A DNA stretch of 64,000 nucleotides, from assembly GCA_905178155.1 (NCBI GenBank), contig CAJINV010000010.1:5247-69246 (forward strand), in the 5' to 3' direction. Within the stretch, counting starts at the first letter, position 1. Every line of letters begins with the position of its first letter. This DNA comes from Amoebophrya sp. A120. Taxonomy: Eukaryota > Sar > Dinophyceae > Syndiniales > Amoebophryaceae. This document shows positions 10,801 through 25,800 of the stretch, piece after piece. A program made the translations under genes and the position numbers. A model generated the notes under the pieces. It worked only from the letters and a program-made list of their open reading frames with translations, did not search any database and was not told where the DNA came from.

Positions 10801-13800
10801 GTTGATTTCTTGGAATTGGAATTTGATTTATTCGTCGACGCGTTGATGTTCGTTGGTGTGGTGAAATTCAAAATGTCTTCCCTCCCCGTGATCTCCGTGA
10901 TCCCTATTACTGTTTCCAACGCCGCTGCTACTTCTCGTGCCGCGTCTAGTGTGATTTTCATGGTATTTTGGTCGATGAGAAAACTGGTGTTTTGTTGATC
11001 GCCATCTACTTGATCTCCGGGCAATAGAAATTCCAACTGTGAAGTCAGTTGCTCCGGGTTTTTCTGCAGAAAGAGATTGGAAAAATCCCGCTGAATAACC
11101 CCCGCTTCGTATCCTCAGCAAAAACGTACCTGCCCCAGAGTTGTCATGCAAATGCGCAACGACAGGAACCTTTGTAATGCGCAGCTCCATGAGAGGCAAT
11201 TCCAGTCGTATTTCGGAATTTGTAATGCTGTAAACAGGATGAGGAAGTTGCTTTCTCATGCGGCTACCTTTGCTAATCAGCACTACACTTCTGCAGATGG
11301 AAACTAAACTTCGAGACTTGTGTTGCAGATTTACCAATTTGACTATGGGGTGGGGACGTTTTAAAGAAAACATACTTCGGTCAACACGAAGAAGAGATCC
11401 TCAATGGAGATGAAAGCGGATTGCATCAGATTCGCCTCGGTAGAAGTACTGCTAGCAGCTGATGTAGAGGGACCACCTGCTGGACCTCCGCTAGATGCCT
11501 TCTATCGCACTAAAAAATGTTAACATTAACGGAATTGGGCATGCATGACTGCGCGAGAAATGATGCCTAAATTTGTATTGCGTAGCATGTATCATGATAG
11601 CGAAAATTTGTCATGCATGAAGGCAATGCCTTGATGAAACCCTTAACGTTAACACTTTTTGTTTTGCTTGATACTTTCAGCCCGTCTGTCACGATCTGTT
11701 TGTCTGTCGTTTTCCCAGACAAGTTTTTCTTCGACGCGAAATTTGACGTCTGGTTCGGGTACGTCTTGCACGCGCTCGCGAAAAACGCATCAGGATCCGA
11801 ACCACTGGATCCCAGCAACCCCGCGTACTTCTTCAAAAACAACTCCCTTGTTACTCTCGCGACAGCCACCCCAGCGCCCAGTCGGTTCCCGCACTGGCGC
11901 CAGGTTTGCTTTAGTGGCTTGCTGTCAAACGCCGCGGCAAGGCGGAACAGTGCGGCTAGGGGATCTTGTTGCGACGTAGTTTGTGGTTGCGTCGTTGATG
12001 GCCGCTTGTTTCCACCACCGCCTACCGTCGAGGTTGACGCTGTGCTCGGCCTGGAGGGTCGTTGTTGCACAGGCGAAGATTGTTCTTGTGTTTGTTGCGA
12101 TGGGCGAGGTCTTTTGGGTGATGAACGGTCGCGATGCTTGTTTTCATCCCGCGTACTTGCTTCGCCCTCGGAAATAGGCTCCATCGCTTCTCCCTCGCCA
12201 CGGGGGGAAAAAATCGGCGTACCACCTCCCTGGGGTACATGTGTATCCTCCCCCACTGCCGCTGCGACAAACCAGGACGCTGGGATCTCGGGATCCGCGG
12301 GATCCGCGTGGAAGGACATTAACGAGTTGAAGTCCATACTGTACGACTTCGACAAAATCGCCTCCTGCTGCTCGAGTAAAGCCGCTTTCAAAGCCGCGTT
12401 GTCCGTCAAATTCACTAATAATTGATCAAACAAATTCCCCGCGGAGTCCAGTAAAAAGTCAGAAAATTGGAGTTGGAAAGACTCCAAATTCGCGCGCAAC
12501 TCCAGCACTTTCGCCTCCAATTGTAACAGCATCTGCTCCTTCAACGCTTCCGGTTTCAATTGTTCCCTATCCAACCGCACATCCGGTAGGTACTGGGTTA
12601 CTAGTTTCTCGTACAACTTCTTCAAAATCAACAACGTCTCCGGCGCGGTCTGCGATTCGAACCGGTTGAATGATCTCGTCTGCGCGGCCAAATTCGTGTC
12701 CCTCCCCGCTAGTTGCGCGGAGTAAACCGCTTCCTCGTCCGATTTGGGCCGGATCACATTGAAAATCTGCTGCAGACCAATCTGCGCGTCGGAACCCACT
12801 AAGGTTTCCAAAGTCGACGAGTGCTTCATCGGCTGATCGATGTCGCCAAAAAGTGAATCGTAGTAGAAGTTATTCGCTTCTTCCGGAACTGCGCCGTCTT
12901 TCACGTTGTCTTCGAAATCTTGGAGTTGCTTGAATTCGTCGTCTTTCTTGAACAAAATTTTACTGTCGCGGGCGAGGAAATTCCCAAGCAATTTCTTCTT
13001 CGATTCCACCGTGGTAATCTCCTCCGGCTTGATTTTGTTCTCTTCGGAATTATCCGCACCTACCGAGGAGACTCCTGTCATAAAGTAGTTGCTGTCGGTT
13101 CTGGTTTTCGCCGCGGCTTGAGCCCAGTTCGTTGCCAGGTTCTTTGACTGCTGCTCGTCCAGCATTGGTTCTAGTTGTCGTTGGAACCTCCTGTATCGTG
13201 AGCGAAAGCATCGCACTCGTACTAATTGCAATTGTGCATGACAAATTATTTCCCTTCCAAGGTAAAACAGCATGACAAATTCAATTTTTCATGCTGAGAA
13301 AATTTGTAATGAAATTTCTATATATTATATTCATGCGAAAAAAGAGGTAGACAGAGGGTAGACAAGAGGTGGCCGAGAGGTAAAAAAGAGGTCAAAAGAG
13401 GTAGAAAAGAGGTCGACAGAGGTGGAGAGGTGGCGCGGGACCCCGTTCGAGAGGGTCGGCGAGAGGGCGCGCGAATAAGGCCCGCCGAAGCGCTCCCCTT
13501 AAAGCGCCGCCTAAGTGCCTGAGAGGGTGCAGAGAGGTCAAAAAGAGGGGGCGCGAGAGGTCGACAGAGGTGGAGAGAGGTGGCGCGAATAAGGGGCGAC
13601 CTCTCGCGGACCCTCTTGGCCACCTCTCGGCCACCTCTGTCGACCTCTACCCGCGAGTATAGCCGGACTATTAGCGGGGACCCCCAAAAGAGGTCAAACA
13701 GAGGGTCTGCGAGGGGTCTGCGAGAGGGTAAAAACACAAAAAAGCGGGCGCGAATCCGCATGGTAGTCCCCACATTTGGCACTGCAGGCATATCGCGGCC

Positions 13801-16800
13801 TTGTTTTGTTCGGCGCCTTTCCGCGCCACCCTCTCGCGCACCCTCTCGCGCACCCTCTCGCGCCACCCTCTCGCGCCACCCTCTCGCGCCACCCTCTCGC
13901 GCCACCCTCTCGCGCCACCCTCTCGCGCCACCCTCTCGCGCCACCCTCTCGCGCCACCCTCTCGCGCCACCCTCTCGCGCCACCCTCTCGCGCCACCCTC
14001 TCGCGCCACCCTCTCGCGCCACCCTCTCGCGCCACCCTCTCGCGCCACCCTCTCGCGCCACCCTCTCGCGCCACCCTCTCGCGCCACCCTCTCGCGCCAC
14101 CCTCTCGCGCCGAGCGCCTTCTGTTCGCCCCCGGTGTTCTTTGCAGCTGCTCCCTGCGCAGAGCGCCCGCAGGCGCGGGAGGCGCGCAAGTGGTGCTGCG
14201 GGTTGGCGTGGCCCAACCAGGCGGCAGAGCTCCAGCATGTTTCTTTGTGCGCAGGCCCATGGCGTTCTGGTCCGATCAGCCAACAGTCTTGCCCCCGCCC
14301 AACAGCCTTGCGCTCCGGCGGCAGCCGGAGCATGGCTGGTTTATACTAGTGCGATGGTTTTGCAATTCATATTCTGTCCATTTCCACCACGTCCTTCTCA
14401 TCATCGTCATCCGATTCCTCCTGCACGGGGCCGAAAAACTGCAAATCCCGCGTCATAGTCCGCCAGATGGAATGGGCGGACCACTTCTTCTTGTTTTTCA
14501 TGTCATTCTTTTGCTGCTTTTCTTTCCCCACATCCTTCTTGCTCTTAGAAGATGCACCAACGGTAGTTCCTGCTGTTCCTGTTGTGCTCCGATCTGAGAC
14601 TGCGCTTATCCTGGGCGAGGTTGTTGGAGTTGCATCCCCTCCTCCTGCAGCTGACGCGTTCGGAAAGAAGGACTCGCGGATCTGGGTCGACATCAACTTT
14701 TTCAGCTTATTCGAGTCCCGGACTGTCGTTATTGACTTCGCTTTCGGGTCGTGCGGGCCCTCATCGCCGTCCTCTTCCCCGCCAGATTTGTCGTCGTCTT
14801 TTTGATATGGATCGCAAAAGTATCGTGCTCGTAGTCGTATATTCAACGCCAGTCTGGCATGACAAATCTCGTTTCCTAGCAGTATTTCGGCATCACTGAT
14901 GGTCCATTTGTCCTCGCGTTGAGCAAATTATTTGTAATGCGATTTTTACTAGCTGCTCTAGGTGGTCTACTAGCACGATAGCTCTTTATTTGCAATGCAT
15001 ATTCCGCCTTTCGCTCCCTTGTACTTCTCGTCCCGGTCGGACTTTTCCTGCCGTTTCCGCTCCTCGTGCATGTAATGTTGATTGCTGTAATGTGCGTAAA
15101 CGTTCATTCGCGCATTCGCGGTTCTACCAAGGACTCCCTGGGAAAACGACGAGCCTCCCGGTTTATGAAAGCCTCAGAATGGAAATGCTCAAAGTGGAAA
15201 TATTTTGTGATGCGTGAAATGTAAGGAAAAAAAGACTGTATTGCAGAGGACACAATGGAGGCCGACTATTGTCCTGCTAGGGGTGAAGAATTGGGCTGCT
15301 GATTAGCACGACAGAAGGGCACCCCTTTGCCTAACTAGCATGACAGACACGCTTTGAGTGCCCGGGAAATTTGTCATGCGCCGACTACAAATGGCGCTTC
15401 AACTGGAGTCGTTTTTGTGCATTACAAATTATTTCCACTTGGAGGATTTCCAACCGGAGGCTTTCATACGGTTCGTCGTCACTGTTCAGCTGCCCGGTTT
15501 CGTCGGTAAAACTGTACTATCCTGTGCAAAAGTATCGTACTCGTACTACTTGCGTTTATGCATTTTTTTGTGAAGGCAAATCTGCATTACAAATTCAATT
15601 TGTAATGCTAAGCCAACTTGTAGTGCAATTTATACTAGTACGATCATGCTTTTGCATTTCATATGTAGCCCTGCCCAGGTCCAGCCCCATGCGCCCCGTG
15701 GTGCTGGAAGTACTGTCTCTTGTCGCGCCCCCAGGTCTTGATCGCGTTGTCCGCGATGGCGCGGAGGATCTTTTCGACTAGCGCTAATACCACGATCCGC
15801 ATTTGCGTTTGCAAGGAGACCATATTGACCAGCAGCTTGAACATCAGGTAGAGCAACCCGCCGAACCACAGGGCCGCGGCCACCGTGTCGTCGTGCATGA
15901 TTAACCCGACGAGCATGAGAACGGTCCAGAAGGAGAGGAAGAAAACCAGAAAGCAGTACTCAAACTTCGCCAATGCGAAGCTGAATTTGTTTATCCCCGC
16001 TTTCAACACCAGTAGGATGCGGATGAAGAAGTTCGGCGAATTTTCCCGGTGTTTCGCAATTTGGATCATGTTGGTATTCGACGTAGAACCACCACTCCCA
16101 CCGGTGTTGAACTGCGTCGACCCGACGTTTTGTCTACCCACATTCTCCGGCGCGAAATACAAGGGTGTGAAGCCGAACACCATTTCGAAGAACAACACAA
16201 ACACCCGGAAAATCAAGGCGAAGAACATGCCGTAAAAGAGGATGTGGAACAACAGCCAGACCCAGTTGTTTCGGGTTGACAGGTAGAGAAAGCTGTCTCT
16301 CACCCACCTTAAAAAATCCAGCAACCCATACCAACCAATCGCGCCGAGAATCCTCTCTGAGCCGGTCTCTATCTCCCGCAAGTACTTGTTGCCCGCGCCG
16401 GGATTAATGGTAGCACCACCCGCGCCGGGGGGATTGGGATTGTTCGCACGCTGTTGCATTTTATGCTTGTTGCCCATTTCCAGAAGAGACGATGCGGGAC
16501 CAGTGTTGTCTTCTTCACTGTTCTTCGTTCCAGGAGTGAACAAGTTCTCCGTCATGTGGTGCCGGTCCGTGCTGTAGAGATTTTTCGGATCGTAGTCCAG
16601 GTCCGCCCTGTAGAGGTTCAGGCCGTAGAGGTTCTTCATCACGTCCTGTTTCATTTGCCGTTCTGCGTTGGCTATGGATTGCAAAAGTGTCTGGGTCTGG
16701 AAGATTGCCAGGTTTTTCATGCATATTTGACACGCCCCCGTGACCCCTGTAATGCATGACCTAGCATCACAGATTTTTAGAGGGCTTTCGGATGCATTTT

Positions 16801-19800
16801 CTGCATGAGAAATGCCCCCTCCGCGTAGCACAGACTGGACTCCTCTTGCCTGTCACGCAATACAGATTTTTTTCGAGTCTTAAGATAGCATCACGAGTTG
16901 CAATCTTCCAGACCCAGACACATTTGCAATAGATATTGGCAAGCGAAACCTTGAAAGTCGGGCTGATCCGTTCGAGTGCGTCGTTCATTTGTTCGTAAAT
17001 CGAAGTCGGGATGTACTCCACACTGAAGGTCGGTGGTGGGACGGTTTTTCCGCTAGCGGCGTCCGTTCCACGAGAAGACTGCAGGAATTTTGAAGTAGTC
17101 TGAAGAGAGTCTACTTCATCATCTCCAGCGCCTGCGACGGTTTTCTCGTTTGGCTCTTGCTGTGGCCGCTGTGCAGCTTTTGCTTGGACAAAGAGTAAGG
17201 ACTGGTTGCTATTGCTAAGGCTGGTGCCACGCGGCCCATTTTCACGCTGTTGATCCGCTTGCTTTTCTTGCACAAGGGAAGATGAGGTTGCTCCACCTGA
17301 GGGGTCGTGACCGCTCGTTGACGCGTGACCGCCAATGTACCTATCTCCTCCTTCCACTCCGACTGAGTCCTCAAGCACCGAGAAATCGTAGTCGCCGCTG
17401 ATGTAGTCGTGGCCGTCGTCATGTCGGTCTCCTGGGGCTGGATCAGGTACTATCTCATCCTTGCCACCACGTCCCTGGTAGAACAGAGTCGCAGCTTTAT
17501 TTGTTCCGCCGACTGCAGCCGCGTCACTATTCTGCCTCGCGACGTCGGCGCTACCACCTTCGAGCTCCAGCAGCGATCCGCTTCTATCATCTACGTCCTC
17601 CGGGCTGCTGCTACTGCTGCTGCACCCCTGCTGGTTGTAATGTTTCCAACGACGATGTTGATCTAATGGGTCGGTGGACGCAGCTTCTCCTGCCCCCGCA
17701 GTAGACGCAGCAGTCGATGAGCCCCCACATGGCAACTGCAGAAAGGAGTCGCCATTACTCTTCACCAGCGCCGGATCGTAATCATACCTGACATGTCCGA
17801 AATAACGGTAACTCGTCGCCGGACCGGTTAACATATGCATTGCAAATATCTCTGGGTCTGGGAGGGCGCGAACTTGTCATGCTAAGCCTGGATCGTACAA
17901 AAATTTGCGTTGCATGACTACCAAAAGCTGCACACTGTTGTTGAGCAAGTTCATTCGAGGCAGTTTGTCATGCAGGATAGGCATGATAGAGACGTCGCAC
18001 TAGAACCTGTCATGCTGGGTCCTGCATTCCAAACTTCATGGGGCATGGAAAATATGCATGACAAGTCTTGCATCCACATTCCAGACCCAGAGGACATATT
18101 TGCATTTGATACAACAGCAACGCGTCCGATTCCATCCGGAGGAACTGTGTGAACAGGAGCGATATGCTCTGCAAAAGTATCGCGCTCGCACTAGAAATTG
18201 CGATCGTGATGCATGCATGACAAATCTCATTCCCACGCAAAATCAGCATTACAGACTCCATTTTCGTCTTTGGAAAAATTTGTAATGCAGTCGACACTTA
18301 GTACGATAATTTTGCAATGCATAAACGACAGCAGAAACCCCAGAATCAGCAGGAACCACACCATTTGGCACGCGAACATCAAGAGGTACCCGCAAAACCG
18401 CGAGAAAAACCACACCGTGAAGAAGCTGTAGCAACAGCCGTCATTCGTCTGCAGCATGGAGATCTCTTCCCCACTCCGCGTTCTCCGTCTGCAGCACGCA
18501 CAGCGAGAGCAGCGCTTAGAGCACCGGAACACGGAAAACGGCCAGCAGAGGACCGCGTAGTATGCTTTGCAAAAGCATCGTATTCGTATAAATGCAATAC
18601 AAATTTCCTCAGCATGAGAAGTAAAATTTGTAATGCAGATTTAGCTTAAGAAAGGGATTTGTAATGCATGATTGCAATACGAGTACGATACTTTTGCACA
18701 GGATACGTAGAGTACGAAGTTGATGACTAAAAACACTCTTCTATCCTATGTAAAAACGTACCCGCCCCAGAGTTGTAATGCAGATCTGCAAGCACCAGAG
18801 CGCTTGTCATGCGCATCCCCATGAGAAGAATTTCCAATCGTGTTTTGGAACTTGTAATGCTATAAACAGGATAAGGAGATGGATTTGTGATGCGGCTTCC
18901 CTTGCTGAACTGCACTACACTACAGCCTGCAATTTGTCATGCGTGGTTCCCAAAACTTCAAGGTTTGTGTTGCAAAGTCCCCATCTTGACTCTGGGGTGG
19001 GGACGTTTTTACTCAGAGTATCTTCCTGCGACGAAAAACAGCCACCCGGGAGCCGTCCCCCTTGTCGGATCCTCCAACTCCGCCTCCATTAACAAGTCGT
19101 AATCCACGTTGTCCCTCAACCTAACGTTCAACAGTGCGGTGCAGAACCGCAACTCCGCGTTCTGATTCACATACCCAACCCCCTCGCTCTTCTGCAGCAT
19201 CACCAGTCCCGGCGCCCCGATCCGGTCGGTTTCTATGACAGTGCACAACTCCCCCTCCTCCTCATTTGTATTTTTGCATGGACAGCAATACAAACACCAG
19301 CACACCTGGAGCCTGTGCATGACAAATTCATGCGCCGAGTGTAGTACTGTTTGGGCTTGCGGAATCTGCCATGCAAACAATGCCAAAGGGAAGCACTTGG
19401 ATTTCGGGTTTTGCACGACAAACGAGGGGGAGGGGGAGTTGTGCACTCTCATAGTTTCGTACTGTTTTTCAAACGGCAACGTCGACCGGTACCGTGGGAC
19501 GCTATCCTGTGCAAAAGTATCGTACTCGTAGTAATCGCAATTATGCATGACAAATCGCCTTCCTAAGCTAAAACAGCATGACAAATTTTATTTCTGATGC
19601 TGGGGAGATTTGTAATGCATTTATACGAGTACGATACTTTTGCAATGCATAGACGCATCTCAGCGGCAACGTCGCGATCTTGATCCCGTAGTCCTGCAGG
19701 AGTTGCAGCGGCGCGCGCGACTGGTACAGATTGTGGACCCGGCAAAACGTGCCGTAGGCCAGTTCGAAGTCCTGTAGTAACAGCATCCGCTCCGCGATGA

Positions 19801-22800
19801 AAATCTCCGATCTCTGGATCAACTCGCCTGTAGACGGGTTGTAGATCTCGATGAAGATCGGATGCGACCCCGCTTTCCGAACCTCTTCTTTCTTCTCGTA
19901 ATTCAAATATGGAAGCGTCAGGATTGAAATCGTCAAAGTTCAAATAATTTGTCATGCGTAAAATGCAGCCCACAAAGCGCCTGTCTTGCAGAGTAGGCAA
20001 GTGAGGCAGATTGTAAGCCTGTCGAGGGGTAGACACTGAGCTGCTAAAGTAGCATGACAAAAGACGTCTTCCTTACCCAAACAGCATGACAAACTGGATT
20101 TCGGCTCTACCCAAACTTGTCATGCGCCACTTGAAAACTAGGCGCCAACTGGTATCCGTTTCATGCATCACAAATTATTTCAACTCTGACGATTTCGATC
20201 CTGACACTCCCATATCAAATTCGCTTTGGTCACCATCAAGTCGCCGAAGTTCATTACCCAGGTGAGGTAGCCCGTGTTCTCCACCGCGTGGTGGAGAAGA
20301 AGGTCCTGCGCGGCAGTAGTTTGTGCCTGCTGCTGTGTAGGAGAGCGAACGGCCGCTGCGCTTCTCGTCCGAGCGAACTGACTCGTTGTCCGAGTAATAT
20401 TGTTCAGTGTGTCGATCGACCCGGCGTGCCGCAACATCCGTGGTAAAGAACCCGGCTTCGGCTTGCCCATAACGCTGGCACCAGAAGGGGACTTGCTGTT
20501 CAAACCAAAAGCAGCGACTCCAGAGGCGTTGTCCTTTTGCCCCCCTTTCCGAACAGTGTTTGACTTGTTGTAGTCCATTGATCCGGTTCTCGTTAATCTA
20601 TGCAATACAAATTTCCCGCACGACTACATGTGCGAAATGCATGATAAATTTCGCCAACTTGGAGTGTCAAACCTGTCATGCTGACGAAGAATTGAAGGCA
20701 AGTTTTGTCATGCAGAAACAGTATGTGTACCTACGTGTAGTACGGGAAATTTACATTGGATAAAACGCCTTTCTCCCCAGTTCCAACTGCAAATGCTTGA
20801 TCGCCCGGTTATTTTTCGCGCCGTAGTTCATTTGAACCAACCCGCCAGTGGTTTTCGCATTTTTACCACCACCGCCACCACCTCCTCCTGCTGGGAGGAA
20901 TTTGAACTTTTTTCTCGCGTTCTTCAACAGCGCCTGCCTGGTCCGGACTAAAAACGTGCTGGCGCCGGAGCCCGCGACGACGGTGACATTCAAATTTTCT
21001 GACTTCGGGGATAAGAACCCCAGAACCGAATTCGATAAAGCGCACTTCACTTGGAAGGTAAGTTGGAACTGATCCGCGATTTTCGGGTGCTGCTTGTTCC
21101 AGGTTATCCCAGACTCGTTCCCCTCCAAAATCCTTCGGCCCGCAATATCACCGATGAAAATCGATTTTTGGTTATTGTTGTTCTCCTGCAGTTCCACCGC
21201 CACAGGAGCTTGACTTTGCCTTGTCGGATCCGGGTAGGCGTCGCGCAGCAACCCCGTATCTACCGTCCGTCTGCTCTGAGCTGTCGGTGTAGAACTACTA
21301 ACCGCGATTTGTTGTCCATTCGCGAGCGCCGAGAGCGCATCCGCAGCATTCGCGTGCCTCTTGTACTGGGCGTAGAATCGCAACACGCCCAACATTGCAA
21401 ACACCTCCACATCGGACAAAACGCCCAATTCCGTCGCCGCAAATTGCTCTCCTCGGCCGGCACCGGAAGATCCAACCGCCGGGCGCAAGACCGCCCGACA
21501 CGGCCTCGAGTAGTACTCCTGCGCCCGGAATTCCGACCCCAGGTAGATCGAGGAAACTCCGACGATTTGCTGGGTGTCTAAGCGGACCAGATAGACGTCC
21601 AGAGCTTGTTCAGAGCCGAGTTTCAGTTTAAACGACCAGTCGGAACTGCTAGACTTTCTGTTGTTGCTTTGTCCTCTCAGCTATGCAATACAGATTTCGC
21701 GTACATGTACAAGATGCATCACAAATTTCGCCAATTTGGAACGTAAAACTTGTCATGCTAAACTAGGATCGAAGCCAAATTTTGTCATGCAGCGACTGCG
21801 TTTGTACGTGTGCGGGAAATTTACTGTGGATATCAACGGTTGCTGCTCGGAGTTGTCTAAGTCCTCAGCATCGACATCATCCTCTTCGTCGTCACTCACC
21901 GGATAATTTTATCCTGTGCAAAAGTATTGTACTCGTATAAATGCAGGTCTTGCATTACAAATTTCTTTATCAAGGCAAATCAGCATTACAAATTTTATTT
22001 CTCATGCTAAGGAAATTTGTAATGCATTTATACGAGTACGATACTTTTGCAGTTCATAAATTTTCCTCCCCCGCCATATCCTGCATCTCCACCGCGTTGT
22101 GGAAATTGTTTCCCGAAGCAGCCTATGCACTGCAAAAGTATCGCATTCGCACCCGTACTAAAAATTATTACAGCCATGCATTACAAAATTTTTCCTTAAG
22201 GTGAATCCGCATCACAAATCTTATTTCTCATGCTGAGGACATTTGTAATGCAATTTCTACGTAGTGCAATAGTTTTGCAATGTATACAGTCCCTCCTTTC
22301 TTCGCCCCCGGAATGGCGTCGCTCATCTGCTCCAACATTTTCATCTTCTTCGTGAATTGTGCTCCGTAGAACCGTATGCATTGCAAAAGTATCGCACTCG
22401 CACCAGTTGCAGTTATGCATGACAAGTGTTGTTCTTAAGGTAAAACAGCATGACAAATTCCAGTTCTCATGCTGAGCAAATTATTTGTAATGCAATTCAT
22501 ACGAGTACGATACTTTTGCAATGCATAAACCGGAACTCAGAATCGGAAACGGATTCGGTTAAAATCTCAAACGGCTTCGACGCCACCCAGTCGCGGTCCT
22601 TCTCCCTTTTTCGGGAATTACCTCTAGAAGTTGTGCCAGAAGAGGAGCTACTGCCTGTGCTGGTGTCAAAACAGCTGCTACACGAAGCCCCATCGTCCTT
22701 GTTTCGTGCTGTTTCGTCGTAATCCTCAGCGGTTCCAGCGATGTTGGAAATCAGTGGAATACGCGTCCCGATGAACAGCTGGTATAGTCCCGGTTTCAAC

Positions 22801-25800
22801 TTCTTCCGGTTCAACTTGGATAGCTTCAGTTTGTCAAATATGCAATACAGATTTCCCGTACATGTACCATAGATGCATCACAAATTTCACGACCAATCGT
22901 TGTCATGCTAAACTAGGATCAAACACCAATTTTGTGATGCCGAGACTGCATTTGTACTTGTACGGGAAATTTACTGTGGATATCAAACTGCAGCTTCACG
23001 TTGAAATACTCGTGCTGCTTCTCCTCATAATTTTCCACATTTATCCTGTGCAAAAGTATCGTACTCGTAGTAATCATGCAGTACAGATCTTTTTCTTAAG
23101 CTAAATCCGCATTACAGATTTTATTTCTCATGCTGAAAAAATTTGTAATGCATTTAGACGAATGCGATACTTTTGCACAGGATAACATTCTCCGTCACAC
23201 AGTGCCGCAAAAACAGCGACAAACTGTGCCTCGCCCGGTCCGCGAACAGCCCCTGTGGCTTGTAGTAGTGTTTCCACGTGTAGAGTGGAAGTCGGGAGAG
23301 ACTTGGTGTTGGTCGGATGTATATGAACTACAAAAGTATCGTACTCGTAAAAATGCATTACAACTTTCCTCAGCATGAGAAAGAAAATTTGTAATGCGGA
23401 TTTACCTTAAGAAAAAGATTTGTAATGCACGTTTGCGATTACTACGAGTACGATACTTCTGCACAGGATAATGTATTCCACCCGACTGGTTCTCGTTTTC
23501 GTGATCAGCCGCATGTTGCTGTCAAAAATTTCCAGATAAAACCGGTATGCATTGCAAAGATGTCTGTGTCTGGAAGATTGAAATCTGTGATGCGCATTTT
23601 GGATCAGACAAAAATCTGTCATGCATGGAAGGCAAAAGTAGCTCACTCCTTGTGACCAAATTCTGGGATTTTTCATGCGAGATAGGCATGGAGAAAGCTC
23701 CTCAAAACCAGTGATGCGACTGACGCAGAAGCTGTGGCATACAATGTATGCCACAGCTTCTGCGTCATACAAAAACAGCATGACAAAGTCCGCACTTTTC
23801 CACACCCAAGCACATTTGCATTTCATAACCGGTAGTACCGGCCGACTTCGAGGAACATGCGCGAGGACTGCCCCACCGTGCTGCCGCCCGCGGTCAAGGA
23901 TCGCGAGGATGTTGATGCACCAGTAGAAAAGCTGCTACCACTACTTTTCCCGAAGGAAAACCCGGAATCCGCTCTTCGGTTCTTCACTAGCGGGATCACG
24001 TTGTCCAGATCCTCGATCTCCTGATCTTCGGCCGCCGTGTTTAAGCTTGGGTATGCAATACAAATTTCCCGTACAGGTACAAGATGCATCACAAATTTCA
24101 CCAATTTGAAGCGTAAAACTTGTCATGCTAGACTAGGATCGAAGCCAATTTTTGTCATGCAGAGACCGCATGTGTAAGTACGTGTAGGGCGGGAGATTTA
24201 CTGGGGGTATTGGGAGGAAGAAATCAACCGACGCGACGGAACTGCTCGAGTCTGAGCTGGTACTATCTCCACCCGTGTTGCTCCAGTACGAACTATTCGC
24301 CTGAAATAGCTCCGGCGTGACTCTGAATCTCTCCTTCATGGTCAACGTGTCAACGCAGACTAAATACACCTGGCAGATGGTGTCCAGAGAGGTCTTTCCC
24401 AGGTTGGAAAACGTGTTATCTCCGGAGGAGGTTCCAGCTCCCGCTCCAGCGGTATCCCCCGTACTAGCTGCGTCAGAGCTGTTCAACGTCAGCTGCGCTT
24501 GCAGCAATTGGCTAAAGAACATCGGCAACCCGGTGCAGTTGATCCAGACGCCATTTTGCGGGAAGTATTGCTGCCACAACAGCGTCTCGATCTCGCCCCC
24601 GTGGAAGAATTTTGAGAGCGGCGATAGTTTGTTTTGCTTCGCGGATTTCTGGAGGTACAACTGCAGGAGAGTCGAGGACCTTGGATCGATGTCCTGACTG
24701 TCCAGGAATTCCAGCTCCTCGCTGTCGTCGTCAGACATGTTTTCGTGGTCAACTTGTTGCACGAGAGCTGCCACAGAGGACCCTTGTTGTCCACCCTGCT
24801 GTTCCGCCGCTGCCGCACTGGTTCTCGGAGCTGCCGCACTTCCACGACGACCATCACCACCATTATTCCGGAAGTCCCCACCACCAACAGTCCGGAAAAC
24901 CACGGGCAAGTTCTGCGCCACAGCAGACGGGGGTTGCTGCTGCACGAGAGATTGTTCGCTGGCCATCACCGCCGAGCCCGTCCCCTCGACGCCAACCGCC
25001 TCCGCCGGAACTCGGTGCGAAAACTGGATCGTGATCTCGTTCAAGTGCATCCGTTATCCAGTGCCAATGTGTCTGGGTCTGCAAGGTTGCAAACTTGTGA
25101 TGCGTGTTGCGGATCATACAAAAATCTGTGTTGCATGACTTGCAAAAGGTCCCCATTTCTGGCCATGCCGAGACGGAATTTCTCATGCAGAATAGGTATC
25201 ACCAAGGGGCTGCAGAACCTGTGATGCTAGGCCCTGCATTCCAGACTTGGCGGAGCTTGGAAAAACTGCATGACAAAATCTCGCAATCTCCTAGACCCAG
25301 ACATATTTGCAGTAGTTGATAATCGTTTTATCAAATTTGCCTGCCCGGACTGCCGCACGCCGTAGCAGATACAGGTCAAAATTGCCGCGGAAATGATCGT
25401 ATCAAATGCAAATATGTCTGGGCTTGGAAGATTGCCGGGCTTGTCATGCATATTTTGCGTGACCCATCGTGCCTGCAGTGCATGACTTAGCATCACAGAT
25501 TTCTGGAAGTAGGCTTTCTGATGGTGCCTACTCCGCATGACAAATCCCCTCTCCGCGTAGCACAATCTGGGTTCCTCTTGTTGGTCATGCAATACAGATT
25601 TTTTCAGAATCCAAACACAGCATGACAAGTTTGTGGATCCTTCCAGACCCAGACATATTTGCAATGCATATATCGTGATCCAGAAGGCGATGACGAAAAA
25701 CACCGCGTCGGAGCCGACGACAAACGCCTCCGGGATGATGCCCCAGCCGGAATCGCCGGACCCAAAAGTCTTTTCGTAGAGGATGACTTCGCGGGTGTTC

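Larger units (their letters stand above)
13194..14372. mobile_element. Introner IE-A carrying a Helitron-like element, flanks TCCTG/TTCTG
   Basis: The two halves of an IE-A (13194-13314 and 14340-14372) are separated by the 1-kb insert. Excising everything plus 5 nt joins VEMDR to RFQRQ in the giant protein. Confidence 0.87.

Noticed and set aside
13580-14597. Long open frames on both strands (up to about 320 codons) with a 13-residue repeat
   Set aside because: The 13-bp minisatellite contains no stop in any frame, so all six frames are open. The sequence lies inside a Helitron-like element within an introner.
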